Source of the DNA: Arthonia radiata
Taxonomy: Eukaryota; Ascomycota; Arthoniomycetes; Arthoniales; Arthoniaceae
Length of the DNA: 64,000 nt
Assembly (NCBI GenBank): GCA_002989075.1
Contig: PSQN01000017.1
Location: 2,859,453 to 2,923,452, forward strand
Direction: 5' to 3'
The position numbers were made by a program, and so were the translations under genes. The notes beneath the pieces were generated by a model, which searched no databases, was not told the DNA's origin, and worked only from the letters and a program-made list of their open reading frames with translations. Positions 11,128-21,827 of this stretch are shown here, in pieces (position 1 is the stretch's first letter; every line of letters starts with the position of its first letter).

Positions 11128-12426
11128 ATGAGGTCCTCGAGGATAGCTCGGCAAACGGAGAGAGTGATAGAGGCATTGTCTTCGCCCAGACGAGCTCTTC
11201 GCAGCGCAGCAACGATTCACAACGAGCCTCGAACGCCAAATGGACAGTCAGACTCCGAATCTCCTCTTTCCACGCCTCCTCAGACACCCATTTCCGACCA
11301 CAAGACCACTGTCTCTTCCGTCAAATCGACCACACGAAAGCGCAGGCGAGATGAAGCGGAGCCAACCTTGTCTCCAATAGCTCAAATCAAGACCGAAGCC
11401 AACACATCTGTCTCTACAAAGACATCGCCGCGCAAAGCAGGAGCCAATGGTACTCCTAGAAAGGCTCGTCGGCAGCCTGCGAAGAAGATTAAAGGCGAGG
11501 ATGGTGGTGTCAATATCGAGCCGCCGCCGAATTGGGAGCGCATGTACAATATTACGAAAGATATGAGGTCGCAATGGCAAGCGCCAGTGGACACGATGGG
11601 CTGCGAGAGCCTTGCGGAGGACAAGCGGACACCACGAGAAAGGCGCTTCCAGACGCTCGTTGCGCTCATGCTGAGCTCGCAGACTAAGGATACGGTGACA
11701 GCTGTGGCCATGAAAAATCTGCAAGAGGGACTACCGGGCGGCTTCACGTTGGAGTCTGTGCGCAAGGTTGAGCCTACTGTGCTGAATGGGTTCATCAACA
11801 AGGTAGGTTTCCACAATAACAAGACAAAGTTCTTGAAACAGGTGGCGGAGATTCTTGCCAACCAACACGGCGGCGACATTCCGGACACGATTGAAGGCCT
11901 GGTGGCGCTTCCCGGTGTGGGCCCTAAGATGGCATACCTTTGCATGAGTGCGGCATGGGGTCGCGACGAGGGCATCGGCGTTGATGTGCACGTACATCGC
12001 ATCACCAATCTATGGGGCTGGCACAAGACAGCGAATCCAGAGGAGACACGGGCAATGCTGGAGTCATGGCTGCCGCGGGAAAAATGGCACGATATCAACC
12101 ATTTGCTTGTTGGCTTTGGACAGACTTACTGCCCACCTGTGGGCCGCAAGTGTGGTGAGTGTTCGTTATCCAAAGAAGGGCTTTGTCCGTCTGCGGTCAT
12201 TGCAAAGACCGTGCAGAAACGTGTGAAGAAGGAGACTGTCGAGACTGGAGGCAAGGAGGGGGACGCGCTCGTGAAAGAAGATGTCAAAATAGAAGCAGTC
12301 AAGCAGCCGGTGAAGGCTGAGGAGCTAGTTGATGTGAATATGCCTGGCGGTATTGCGAGCATCCAAGACATTGAGGATGCTGTGCCAGGGCCAAGACGGC
12401 GCTCTGGACGTCGCGCTCGTGCTTAG
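11128..12426 (+). CDS. NTH1: Endonuclease III homolog (DNA glycosylase/AP lyase)
   Basis: This bifunctional base-excision repair enzyme removes oxidised pyrimidines and nicks the abasic site in nucleus and mitochondria. It is a single exon of 432 residues. The first 120 residues are basic and Ser/Arg-rich (MRSSRIARQTERVIEAL), a plausible mitochondrial presequence plus nuclear signals. The core holds SSQTKD (183-188), the helix-hairpin-helix LPGVGPKMA with catalytic Lys267, and GVDVHVHR with catalytic Asp286. Four cysteines at 335, 342, 345 and 353 form the iron-sulphur cluster loop with spacing 6-2-7, rather than the 6-2-5 of bacterial Nth. The C-terminal tail of about 80 residues is charged and rich in Lys/Glu/Val. 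The gene converges with translin about 100 bases downstream. Confidence 0.93.
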   Translation: MRSSRIARQTERVIEALSSPRRALRSAATIHNEPRTPNGQSDSESPLSTPPQTPISDHKTTVSSVKSTTRKRRRDEAEPTLSPIAQIKTEANTSVSTKTSPRKAGANGTPRKARRQPAKKIKGEDGGVNIEPPPNWERMYNITKDMRSQWQAPVDTMGCESLAEDKRTPRERRFQTLVALMLSSQTKDTVTAVAMKNLQEGLPGGFTLESVRKVEPTVLNGFINKVGFHNNKTKFLKQVAEILANQHGGDIPDTIEGLVALPGVGPKMAYLCMSAAWGRDEGIGVDVHVHRITNLWGWHKTANPEETRAMLESWLPREKWHDINHLLVGFGQTYCPPVGRKCGECSLSKEGLCPSAVIAKTVQKRVKKETVETGGKEGDALVKEDVKIEAVKQPVKAEELVDVNMPGGIASIQDIEDAVPGPRRRSGRRARA

Positions 12427-12526
12427 AGAACGCCGGTGCTCGACGCATGGGCAGCATTCGTCACGAGCTCTTCTCATTTCCTCAGCGTAAGCTGTTGCCG
12501 AGCATTTTCGAACAGGAAAAAGTCGA

Positions 12527-13581
12527 CTATGCCTGTCCTTCCGTATCCACGTTCTCTTTTGGTAAGAGATTTCTGAGTGAAAGGTCATACACCACGTCTT
12601 CGACTTCACGAACCCTGTACTTGAGACCTGACAACTTTGATTAGCTGGGAGATAACCGTAGCATCAGGTTCAGACTCGCCGTCACATCGCCTCCTCAGAT
12701 TGTCGTTCTTCAGGTTGAGAAGCTGAAATCCAGCATGTAAGTCCTTGACGAACTTGCTGATGAGCAAGGGCCGTGAGTAGTTGCCTTGCGTTACTGAGTT
12801 GCGAGCGAGCCGTGCCTGACCTGGTCAGTAAAGTCAAGCGAACAAAGGATACTGAAGCTGAACCATACCAGCTCGTCAATGAGAGAGACTAGTGCGAGGA
12901 GATACTCCTCGATCGTAAGATGAAAGGTATCTCCGTCTTTCACATTGACAGGCACTTCAATCAGGTAAGTACGTGATTGCAGAAGATTGGCTGATGTGGG
13001 CGAAGATACCTTGCATGATCTGTCCGATCTCTTCAACGGGCAACAGAGTACCCTCTGGCTTGTCGAAGCCGCCACTCCAGCCACATAACAAGATGGCGTA
13101 GGCCTGGATAACGTTAGCAGAAGTCTACATCACTGTGGTCCTCGTGGGACTCACTGCATCCTGCATGTGACGGGTCCAAAGGCCGTTGAACTTGTAGTAA
13201 GGATGCTTGGAAGCGACCTCGTTTAGCTTGGCGATCTGAGCAACCATGGGCGGGATCAGGTCTTGCTCCACGTGTTTGATGGCGCTGCTAGCTGGCGGAC
13301 GTCAGTGTCGGCCTCGAGTTGCGGTCGCACGGAGTGCCATGGACGCTTACCGTCGGGCGTAGTATGAGCGTTTGTGAGGCCTGAAGTTGTCTTCTTGACT
13401 TCAAGGCGAATGTAAGTCAGCAACGCGCTTAAGGCAGAAGCGAGGATGCCAAACCTAGCATCTCAAGCTCCTGTATCATGTCGCGGAGCTCATCTTTCGT
13501 TTTAGTGTCGTCGTCGATCTTGCTCTGGAGACTCTCCCAGACTTCAGGATCGATCAGACGATCAATGTTAGAAGTGGCCAT
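12527..13581 (-). CDS. Translin
   Basis: Translin is a small octamer-forming RNA- and single-stranded-DNA-binding protein that with its partner TRAX forms the C3PO nuclease, linked in fungi to tRNA and small RNA processing. Seven exons, 13581-13455, 13398-13351, 13291-13155, 13103-13010, 12954-12869, 12815-12680 and 12627-12527, sum to exactly 243 codons (242 residues), the usual size. Recognisable blocks are the YYKFNGLWTRHMQD helix, the VNVKDGDTFHLTIEEY block and the C-terminal DLKxxVEDVVYDL-like helix (here LKYRVREVEDVVYDL). The last intron (12679-12628) appears to begin with GC (GCGAGT); this join restores the conserved DGLKY sequence, whereas the nearest GT alternative loses it. The gene is head-to-head with RPL22 (307-base spacer) and converges with NTH1. 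Confidence 0.88.
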
Positions 13582-13888
13582 ATTGCCTCAGACTGGATTG
13601 GAAATGAAGCACTGCACAATATCGATGCACATGCTCTTCTGCTGCGTAACTTCTAGGCCTGGCGTTTTATCTTATTTACTTGTTCACCATCTCTAAAGTT
13701 CTCGAGGCATTAGTCCCAAAGAGGATATCGACGATACCGTCTGCACTTCCGGAAGATGCCGGACTCATAGTGTCACACATCGTCCACATCAAATTGCGCA
13801 AATTCGATTTACTCTCCAGCACCCACATCGCAATTACTGAGGCGCAGGATAAACACTTCTTTGCGACCCATCGAATTTCTCAGTCACA
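13582..13888. promoter_or_regulatory. Shared divergent promoter of translin and RPL22
   Basis: This 307-base spacer separates the two start codons and must serve both a moderately expressed RNA-binding protein and a highly expressed ribosomal protein gene. No TATA box or ribosomal-protein element could be assigned with confidence. Confidence 0.45.
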
Positions 13889-14561
13889 ATGCCTCAAGGC
13901 ACAGTACGTCCCACCTCAAAGCGGTCCGACCGCTTTGCTGCTTGCGCAATGCTTCCTCCGTAAAACGAGGCCTAGCTTCGTGCATTTGAATGAGCAGTAG
14001 GCTAAGAGACCGTGTAACAGAAGCGACCTGCCGGCAAAGCCGTGAAAGGCAACCAGAAAAGAGGGCAAGGCAAGATCACGAAGAAGGTGAGCGACCGCTT
14101 TCACAGAATTTGCATCGGACAGTATTGCAACATGCACAAACCCATCCTGACCTCGAATGCGACGATTGAAACACCGCTATTATTTTGAACGCAAGTATTG
14201 AGATCTCGCAAGGGTCTATGCTAACACCAATGCGTAGTTCACGATCGATGCCTCCCAGCCATCGTCCGACAAGATCTTCGACGTCTCCGCCTTCGAGAAA
14301 TTCCTCCACGACCGTATCAAAGTCGACGGCCGCACTGGCAACCTCGGCGAGACAGTCACAATCTCGCAAAAGTCCGACGGCAAAATTGAGGTCATCGCGC
14401 ATCAGGAATTCAGTGGTCGCTACCTCAAATACCTGACCAAGAAGTACCTGAAGAAGCAGCAACTGCGGGATTGGCTGCGCGTGGTCAGCAAGAGCCAGGG
14501 CAACTATGAGCTGCGGTTCTACAACGTGGTTGGTGACCAGGAGGAGGAAGATGAAGACTAG
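13889..14561 (+). CDS. RPL22: 60S ribosomal protein L22 (eL22)
   Basis: This is a structural protein of the large cytosolic ribosomal subunit. Three exons, 13889-13903, 14021-14086 and 14238-14561, give 134 residues. The first exon codes only five residues (MPQGT). The second is strongly basic (KRPAGKAVKGNQKRGQGK). The third begins at the conserved FTIDAS and contains DVSAFEKFLHDRIKV, RYLKYLTKKYLKK and LRDWLRVV, followed by the acidic tail EEEDED typical of eL22. All three exons join in phase 0. Introns placed near the start codon are usual for fungal ribosomal protein genes and may carry regulatory signals. Confidence 0.93.
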
Positions 14562-14891
14562 AGGAATGTGGTTCATGATGGCTTGCACGTGGCTTTCATA
14601 AGCTGGTCGATACGCGAACAATAGCGCGTCAGGCGGCAGTAGCTTCGTATAGATCGACATCGATGTCTTCATGGCAACTGTATGAGCGGGCACAACTCGT
14701 CTTCGTCACAAAGCTCGCTTTTGTCTTCGTGTTTCGAGGTGCTCTTCATGAACCTAAAATGCATGACTTACCTTTTACCCAGACCCTGCTTTTTCCACAC
14801 CTAACATCCACAGCTAGGTTAACAGCCGCATCTCTGATCTACACGTGATCGTTTGGCAAAGCTCTTAAACCAACATGATGCCTAGCAAGCC
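14562..14891. other. Intergenic between RPL22 and the DUF7704-like gene
   Basis: This 330-base stretch holds the RPL22 3' end and the presumed promoter of the next gene. Nothing else is recognisable. Confidence 0.4.
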
Positions 14892-15413
14892 ATGATCCCG
14901 AAGATATACTGCCTATGGTATCTCACAATCGAGCCTCTCGCCGCACTCGGAGGAGCCTTTTACGCTTACTTCAAACCCGCCAATTACCTGAACGAGATCT
15001 ATCCAAATGCACCCTTCAGCTTCCTTTCGGACCGGCTGCCGCCTTCAGTCAGCATCATTATGCAGCTACTAGCTAATATGTACCTCGTCCTTGCGGTCAA
15101 CCAGGTTGTCGTGCTACGAATGGCGGCGCAGATGCATCCAAGTCATGCGAAAACTGATACAGTATTCGGGATGTAATGGCGCATCGTGGACCTGAAAGTG
15201 TGGAGGGCATTCGTGTTCGGTCTGTTTGTCGCAGACGTCGGGCATCTCTGGGCGCTGAGGAGTCTCGGCTTGTCGAGCTATTACAATGTGGCTGCGTGGG
15301 ATGCGATGGCGTGCGGCAACTTTGCGGTGGTGTACGTGGGTTTGGTTCTACATCTTAGCTTCTTGCTGGGCTTGGGAGTCAAGCCGATAGAGGAAGCCGA
15401 AGTGAAATGCTGA
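14892..15413 (+). pseudogene. DUF7704-like membrane protein with an in-frame stop
   Basis: This looks like a fungal integral membrane protein of the DUF7704 kind, function unknown. The first part (14892-15173) has an N-terminal hydrophobic segment (LTIEPLAALGGAFYAYF) and a second one around MQLLANMYLVLAVNQVVVLR. The frame then meets TAA at 15174-15176. The same frame continues with DLKVWRAFVFGLFVADVGHLW and two more hydrophobic segments to a TGA at 15411-15413, matching the expected second half. Either the gene is disabled by a nonsense change, or a short intron removes the stop. One candidate is 15142-15198 (57 bases, weak donor GTCATG, acceptor GAAAG), which keeps frame but drops the DLK residues. 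The gap between VLR and DLKVW is about 20 codons longer than I expect for the family, which favours some intron. The family name is from memory of its pattern. Confidence 0.55.
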
Positions 15414-15903
15414 AATGAGCGCAGAATCTGGTATCAGTGGTTTGGCAACCATTCGCGGTCGATACAAGGGGTCTGATAGCAGTGATGGCATTGGCGCTAT
15501 GTGTGCAGCTCGCTGTGACCGAGCAAGCAGCCTGAAGCTTAACGAAAGCACTCAACAACTTGCAGATAGTCATGATATCATATGGCCCACCACAACATTT
15601 GCACTCTTCATAGCAACAATCTGCGAACATGCTCAATGAAGACCTAGCGTGCCAAGAAAAATTGTGTGCTTCTCGCTCTGCATCACGAGACAAAATCTCG
15701 GACCGTCAGGTGTCCCTTCAACACGTTTTTGGCAAATATTCCTGACGCGCAGGGGCTTCACAGGATGGAACAGACCTTCGAGCAATAATGCTGCAAGTTC
15801 ATCATGACGGGATGCCTTCGTCAAGCGGCGCAGGTTCTATGAGCCTCTGGCAGTAGTGGGTGAGCAATAGACAACATCTAAGCACTGGAGTACGACAGCA
15901 ATC
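15414..15903. other. Intergenic before the DUF202 gene
   Basis: This 490-base stretch has no recognisable gene or repeat. It presumably includes the promoter of the gene at 15904. Confidence 0.4.
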
Positions 15904-16335
15904 ATGTTTCAAAGCCGCCACGCCCAGGACCGCTACCATCTGCGCTTGCATAGAGCACGCTCAGTGGACCTCACGCAAGATGAAATGGTGGAGATCCGGG
16001 CAGCGCAGCGCACGTTTGAGGGGGCATACATGCGAACAGCCCTCGGTCAGTTTGGCTTTGCCCTGATCGTGCTGAAGATCTTCAGCCCGGAGTTCTACAG
16101 CATTGGCGCTCTGTTCGCTGCCTACGGGACAGTCGTGTTCTTGGTCAGCTTGTATCGCCGCCAACAGGGGAACAAGCAGTTCTTCCAGGAGGTTGGGGAC
16201 GATGGCTTGTCACAGAAGAAGTTCAGAACGAGTGGCAATGTGGTGGTGACGATAACGGCCTTGAGTTTGGGTGCGTACGGCGTGCTGCTGTGGCTCATCT
16301 TGACGTTGGAACGACATCAGCAGAGTCGCTCGTGA
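15904..16335 (+). CDS. DUF202 small membrane protein
   Basis: This is a single-exon gene of 143 residues. A hydrophilic N-terminus of about 40 residues precedes the DUF202 signature RTFEGAYMRTALGQFGFAL, which covers a conserved R-T-x-L at the start of the first membrane helix. Two more helices follow, around FYSIGALFAAYGTVVFLVSLY and VVTITALSLGAYGVLLWLI. Three helices and this length are typical of the family. DUF202 also occurs in vacuolar transporter chaperone (VTC) proteins, but there is no SPX or polyphosphate polymerase domain here, so no role in polyphosphate synthesis can be claimed. It is likely an endomembrane protein of unknown function. Confidence 0.75.
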   Translation: MFQSRHAQDRYHLRLHRARSVDLTQDEMVEIRAAQRTFEGAYMRTALGQFGFALIVLKIFSPEFYSIGALFAAYGTVVFLVSLYRRQQGNKQFFQEVGDDGLSQKKFRTSGNVVVTITALSLGAYGVLLWLILTLERHQQSRS

Positions 16336-19300
16336 ATAGCTTGGAGGCATCCGTGACATACGCAGGGAAGAACGTTGTGCCGTCAGCGCACCCACCAGAG
16401 GAGCGGAGTCAAGGCGTTGAGCGAAGTGACAGGATGCTCAGACATGTCCACGAGTGACAAACTCTATGGCAGGTCGAAGAAGAAGACCGCAACATCTACC
16501 TCCTACACGTCGACTCGGCGAACAGATACCGAAGTTGCAAACCATCAGCATGTCAACCTCACGTACGGTTTATTTCCTCACAGTTGCGCTTTCTGAGCGG
16601 TAGTGACCATGTGATACGATGTCTCGCGGTTGTTCTCGCGGTTGGTCGAACAATGCCACATCATAATCGGCATTCTCAGTCCAGGGCAAACATGCGCAGC
16701 CACAAGGCTAATGACAGCACGGAAGCTGGCAAACAGCATCTGTAGAGCTACTGCATCTAATGATCAGGGCCATCTACAGTGGATTTGGCGAAGATGTTGA
16801 AACATTCGCGGAGAGAATGAGCTAGCTGAAGGAACACTCGACGCTGCGGCGAGTTGCTATGGATGATGAGCGGATCCAACCAACATGCACGCTAGAATCT
16901 GGCTTGACGGCAAAGAGAACGAGTTGCCTGTAGCACACGCGCTATTGGGCAAGTATAGCAATACCGAAAGCCAGCATCATCACAGCGAACTCGCCTACAA
17001 TGCCAGCGCAACGCCCCTCTGGAGCTTGTGACATAGCAACAACTAACTCTCGGCGCAACACCAAGTTCTCCGCGATGTGTCCATTATTCCCCGGAGGTGA
17101 GGCAGCAATTTCTTGAGGCGCCGGAGGAGCTCACGATCGGACCATCAAAGATTAAATAGTGCGCAATAAGGCCGCTGGTGAAAAATCGAAGACGCACAGC
17201 ATTCGACGGCTCGAGGATCGTCAAGACTGTCTTGCAGAAGACCTAGGTCTATGTCTGCAGAGAATTCTCTAGACCTCCGGCGGCTGTTTGAGACGTGCTG
17301 CGGTATCGGCGCGGCTTGATTTGGGAAGAAGCGGTCAGCACACCGCACCTTTGGTCGTTGCTCGTTGAGCGCTGCGTTGTTTACTAACAAGGTGAAAAAA
17401 TTCAACAGACCTTCCAACGTCGCATCGGTGCGGAATCGTTGGGGCGACAACACAGCAAAGATGCACGGCTAGGCCCATAACATCCACGCAGGGCTACTGC
17501 AGGGATGCGAGCTACTGCAGCTTTGACTTTGTTTCGTGGGCTTCTGGATTGGCATTGAAGCTGCAGGTACGATTCAAATTTCCACTCGAAACGGCGGGTT
17601 GCCAGACAATCTTATTCTTTTGTGGACAGAAGCTTCGTGTTGCGCGTTGCTTCAGCAGCTGGCGCGTGACCTCAAGGTGTGTTGATGGCACTGCGAAAGC
17701 TCTTGCACTCCAGCCATTGAAGCTGCGCGCCTTAGCGAGATCGGCCGGCCAAGGTATGGCCGCGACGCAATAGCTATGGTTCAGGTCTGTTTGCGGTTAT
17801 AGAGACCCTTGTACTGACGCACAGAAACGAAAAGATGGCAGGGACGCATCATCATACAAGGAACTTAAAGAGAGCTCTTGATCAGCATACGTAGCCGCGC
17901 AGCTGTCGTGATACCATGGAGAGTGACTTTATCGCCAAAGTCGACCAGCTCTGACAGGGGCCCGTCAATAATTTCCTCTGGGGGCTGGGCAGGCCTGTCG
18001 CAGCGCTGGCAGGCCGTCTCAGGATGGAATTGACGCGCAGTCAAGCGCCTCGAAAGCAGAATGCGGGGGACGGGAGGCCGAGCAAAGGCGAGACGAGACA
18101 AAAGAAAGTGGGACGGGATGAAAGCACTGAGTGGCCAGCGTTTGTGTGAGGTCTGGAGCCAAAATGGCGTGACTCGGGGCGTCGTCATCACGGGCAGACA
18201 AGGCAGGACAAGGCCGCGAAATTGGGTGCTGGAATGCTGCCGATAGTGATACGCATCATCCAATGCATCATCAGCGTCGTGTGATATGTGAATGAAATTG
18301 CGCATGTAGTCACGGAGAAGATGGCGGAGGCTTTGTTTGGCCGTGTATGCCTGGGGTGAGCGACTTTACAAAGAAAGTCGGTCTGGTGATGGTATCATGA
18401 GGCCACGTTGGCAGGTTGGCTGAGGAAAGAGGCTGTGGACAAACAGGAGTGCCAGGATAAGCTCCGGGTGAGCTCTTTCATCCAGGACTAGAACAGACTG
18501 GCGCGGCGGACGAATGCAGAGCTTATGCGCCACTAGTCACCACTAGCTCGCTCGATCATCGTTGCGCCCTGATTTGACGATAGCACTGGCGGGTAGCGCT
18601 CAGAAACAGCGCCCGAGCTCGTAACCCGACGTCGTGGGTGCGTGGGTGCTTCTCCCTTCTTCTCGTCGACTCGACTCATCAATCGGCTAAAGCCTGTGCC
18701 TTGACCTCTCCAGCCAACCATGCCCCCAAAATAACCTCCTCTCGCCGCCCTTCTTTACTCTTCCTTCTACTTGATCTGCATCCTCACCACTGCGTCCATC
18801 TCGACAGTCCACATAGCACCCTCTGGATCACTAATAATTACTCTCGCCATGTCCTAACGACCCCTTTGACGACTCTCCCTCTTTTCAGTTGCACCTTCCT
18901 TCACCCTTCCATTCAATCCCTACGGATTACCTCATTCGGTCATTGCGCATTCCTCGCGTTGCTGGTACCGGAACATTACGACACCCTCGCCACAACACAG
19001 ACAACAACCTCCTAGACTGCCACAACACTTCTTCATCCCATCTATCCTCTTTCTGGCTATCTTCTCCTGCCCGGCCCTCTCTCTATACCTCACCATTTCG
19101 ATGATATCCCTGAGGCTGTAGAGCTTGGACATCTAGGTACTCTCAAGACCACACCTAGACTCGCCCCCAGCTTTCCTCCTGCCTGGCCTTTCCTACTTCC
19201 TGGCACCGACCCATTGGACTCTGAAAACTTATCTTCGGAATCTGGTGTTCCGTCAATCTTCCTGGCTCGCCAATTGCGTGAATAGCCCGAACTTAGGTGC

Positions 19301-19874
19301 CTACGCTACTGGTGCCTATACACGGTCAGAAGACTTGAGTAGGCTTGAGTCTTCTGCCTAGAGCTTGGGCCTTACTACGTTCTGTCTGAGGCTTTTCCTG
19401 AGCTTCAGACCACGTGGTATTGCCTCTGCTCTCTTCGACAAACAATTCACCGGTGACAGCACTGTCCGGTCCTTCCTGGACCTGTTCGCTTCTCCAACAC
19501 TCTTTGAGCCCTTCACTGGGTCTTTCAACCTCACGACCGCTTACCAAATGAACCTACCACGATCTTTACCGTTTTCCTCAACGACATAGCCTCAAGGTTG
19601 TCACCACGTACAGTTTACGACCGCTCACGATACGGATTGGACTTTTGCTTTCCTACGATACACCACCTACCCTACGGATCTCTGGATTTTTCTTTCAAAA
19701 GTTTTCACAATAACAAAAAGAGGCGTTCTGCTTTACAAACACTTTAATCAACGTCACTCCTGGCGGCTAGCAAGACCCTGCGCAGAGTCTACGTTTAGCC
19801 ATCCGATCTTACTTTGATCTCCACTGGACCCATTGGAATCAGTTCCTGCCACGCAACCAGCCTAATCGATTGTC
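16336..19874. other. Long gene-poor stretch and leader of the kinase gene
   Basis: About 3.5 kb with no recognisable protein or RNA gene. Minus-strand frames at 17145-17453 and 17865-18305 have no known motif. From about 18640 to 19860 the plus strand becomes pyrimidine-rich with many CTC/TTC runs. This is typical of fungal promoters and long 5' leaders, so the kinase mRNA may carry a leader of several hundred bases up to about 1.2 kb. Short plus-strand frames inside this leader (for example 18638-19015) could act as upstream open frames. Confidence 0.5.
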
Positions 19875-21827
19875 ATGGCAGACTACTACAATGAGCAAGC
19901 CACGGGCGTCATTCTCAACGGTCGTTACGAAACGATATCAGCACTCAATCACGGCTCTTTCGGTGCCGTCTCCATGGCCAAGGACACCAAGACCGGCAAC
20001 CTGGTGGCTCTGAAATGCTTGGTCAAACCCTCGGTTGGCCTTGGTCTAAACTCCAGCATCCAAGTTGATGACCGTTCAGAGGAGCTCAAGATTCACTCGC
20101 GCATTCGCTCCCACCCGAACGTCGTGAATTTGCTGGACTCGTTCGAGACTGAAACCAACTCCTATCTCGTCCTCGAGTATTGCTCCATGGGCGATCTCTA
20201 TGAAGCAATTCGACAAGACAAGGGCCCGAAGCAAACTGATCACGTCAGGTCGTTCATGTTCCAGCTTATCGATGCCATCGACGCGCTCCACCAGAAGGGC
20301 ATCTTCCATCGTGATATCAAGCCTGAGAACATCTTCTTGACTGAGGATGGTGACATGAAGCTTGGTGACTTCGGCCTCGCATCCACGGATGTCTGGTCCT
20401 ACGACATTGCCGTTGGAAGCGACCGCTATATGGCTCCGGAGCAATTCGACCCTCAAGGTTATGGCCTTTCGACTGCGAAAGCAGACATCTGGTCCATCGG
20501 AATCTGTCTCCTCAACATCCTGTTCGCGCGCAACCCATTCGGCGAGCCAGCCATGTCGGACCCACTCTTTGCTGATTTTGCCCGGGACCGCCAGTCGCTT
20601 TTCGACGTCTTCCCCAACATGTCTCAGGATACTTTCGAGGTTTTGATCCCTTGCCTGGCGCTCGACCCCGAGAAGCGATCACTCGCCGATATGCGCTCGG
20701 CCCTCGAGCGCGTCGTTAGCTTCACCATTGACGACGAGAGCCTGGATGACTTCTGCACTGAGAATCGTGATGTTGTCCAAGCCACTGCCGGTCGGGAGCC
20801 TCTTCGGACTCCTTCCATTGTCAGTCCTCCAGTCGAGCCGAACAAGGGCTTCCCTTGGGCTCAGGCTCTGCACATGTCAACCCCAAAACACTACAGCCGG
20901 AACCTCTCCGTCATTCCCGACAATGAATCATACTCGGAGGATCTCTTCTCTGCGTCTGAAAAGTCTCACTTCGATTGGATGTCCAAAGCTGATACGCAAT
21001 CCATTGAGTCAGTCGGCGAGTCTGGTTTGGGTGTCTCAATCCCGTCAGCCAACCATGCCGCCTCTGGTTCTGTCAACTCCTCGTCGAAACCAATGGCTAT
21101 TGCGGGGTCTTTGCCTGCTTTCGGCGGCCGGGCTAGCAATGCGCTTTCTTCTATTTTTGGAAAGAAGAACAAAACATTTGAGTCGAAGAGTTGGAGCGAT
21201 ATGTGGGATGAGGAACAGGAAGAGATTGCCGAAAGAGAGCAGCAAAAGGCTATGAACCATGCCATCCCCTCTCGTGTCTCTGAGCTGAGCCAGTGCGACT
21301 CTGAGTCTGACGGACGCTCTACTCCTCGAGCTCCTTTTGCTGAGATCAAAAATCCTTCGGCTACGCGACCGGCTGCGCGACCCAAAACAGCTTTAAACAA
21401 GAGTGACGCAACAACTAGCCGCCGCGACTTCGCCACTACCCCCAAGTACTCGCCGCCCACTAAGAAGTCACTTGTTGACAAGTGGGCAGCGCTTGGTGAC
21501 AAGCGTCGCAGCCCCGGAAGCCCTACCAGAGATACGCCCACGGACCCAGCAAAGAGGCGCTTCTCTCCTTCTACGTGGCGTCGCAACTTCAATAACTATC
21601 GCAACAACCAGAAGTTGGATCACACTGTGTGGAAGAAGCAAGAATGGAGCACAAGCACTGATTGGCGACGCAGCGACCAGCATCTACCACGTACCTCTCC
21701 TCTTCACGCCAGTCAACTTGATGGCGCAGGTGATAGTAGCGATTCCAGCGATCTTGAAATTGATTTCGAGGACCATTTCGAAGACGGTCCTGAGTGGGTT
21801 GGAGGTTGGAAAGACCTCCACTTGTAG
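19875..21827 (+). CDS. Serine/threonine protein kinase, Ksp1/Ran1-like
   Basis: This is a single-exon kinase of 650 residues. The catalytic domain fills about residues 15-300: glycine loop HGSFG (26-30), ATP-anchoring Lys47 in VALKCL, catalytic loop HRDIKPEN (145-152), DFG (165-167), SDRYMAPEQF as the activation segment end, and DIWSIGICLLNI in subdomain IX. The domain pattern resembles yeast Ksp1/Sks1/Vhs1 and fission yeast Ran1/Pat1, regulators of filamentous growth, TORC1-dependent autophagy or meiotic entry. The C-terminal half is Ser/Pro-rich and probably disordered. It contains two acidic-aromatic patches (SWSDMWDEEQEE near 440; a final run of acidic residues before WVGGWKDLHL) that could be docking sites. 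The long pyrimidine-rich leader suggests translational control. Confidence 0.85.
   Translation: MADYYNEQATGVILNGRYETISALNHGSFGAVSMAKDTKTGNLVALKCLVKPSVGLGLNSSIQVDDRSEELKIHSRIRSHPNVVNLLDSFETETNSYLVLEYCSMGDLYEAIRQDKGPKQTDHVRSFMFQLIDAIDALHQKGIFHRDIKPENIFLTEDGDMKLGDFGLASTDVWSYDIAVGSDRYMAPEQFDPQGYGLSTAKADIWSIGICLLNILFARNPFGEPAMSDPLFADFARDRQSLFDVFPNMSQDTFEVLIPCLALDPEKRSLADMRSALERVVSFTIDDESLDDFCTENRDVVQATAGREPLRTPSIVSPPVEPNKGFPWAQALHMSTPKHYSRNLSVIPDNESYSEDLFSASEKSHFDWMSKADTQSIESVGESGLGVSIPSANHAASGSVNSSSKPMAIAGSLPAFGGRASNALSSIFGKKNKTFESKSWSDMWDEEQEEIAEREQQKAMNHAIPSRVSELSQCDSESDGRSTPRAPFAEIKNPSATRPAARPKTALNKSDATTSRRDFATTPKYSPPTKKSLVDKWAALGDKRRSPGSPTRDTPTDPAKRRFSPSTWRRNFNNYRNNQKLDHTVWKKQEWSTSTDWRRSDQHLPRTSPLHASQLDGAGDSSDSSDLEIDFEDHFEDGPEWVGGWKDLHL

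Noticed and set aside
13881-13888. CAGTCACA, identical to the HomolD box of fission yeast ribosomal protein promoters, before RPL22
   Set aside because: It touches the start codon, so it lies in the leader rather than upstream of transcription; it more likely is chance or start context.
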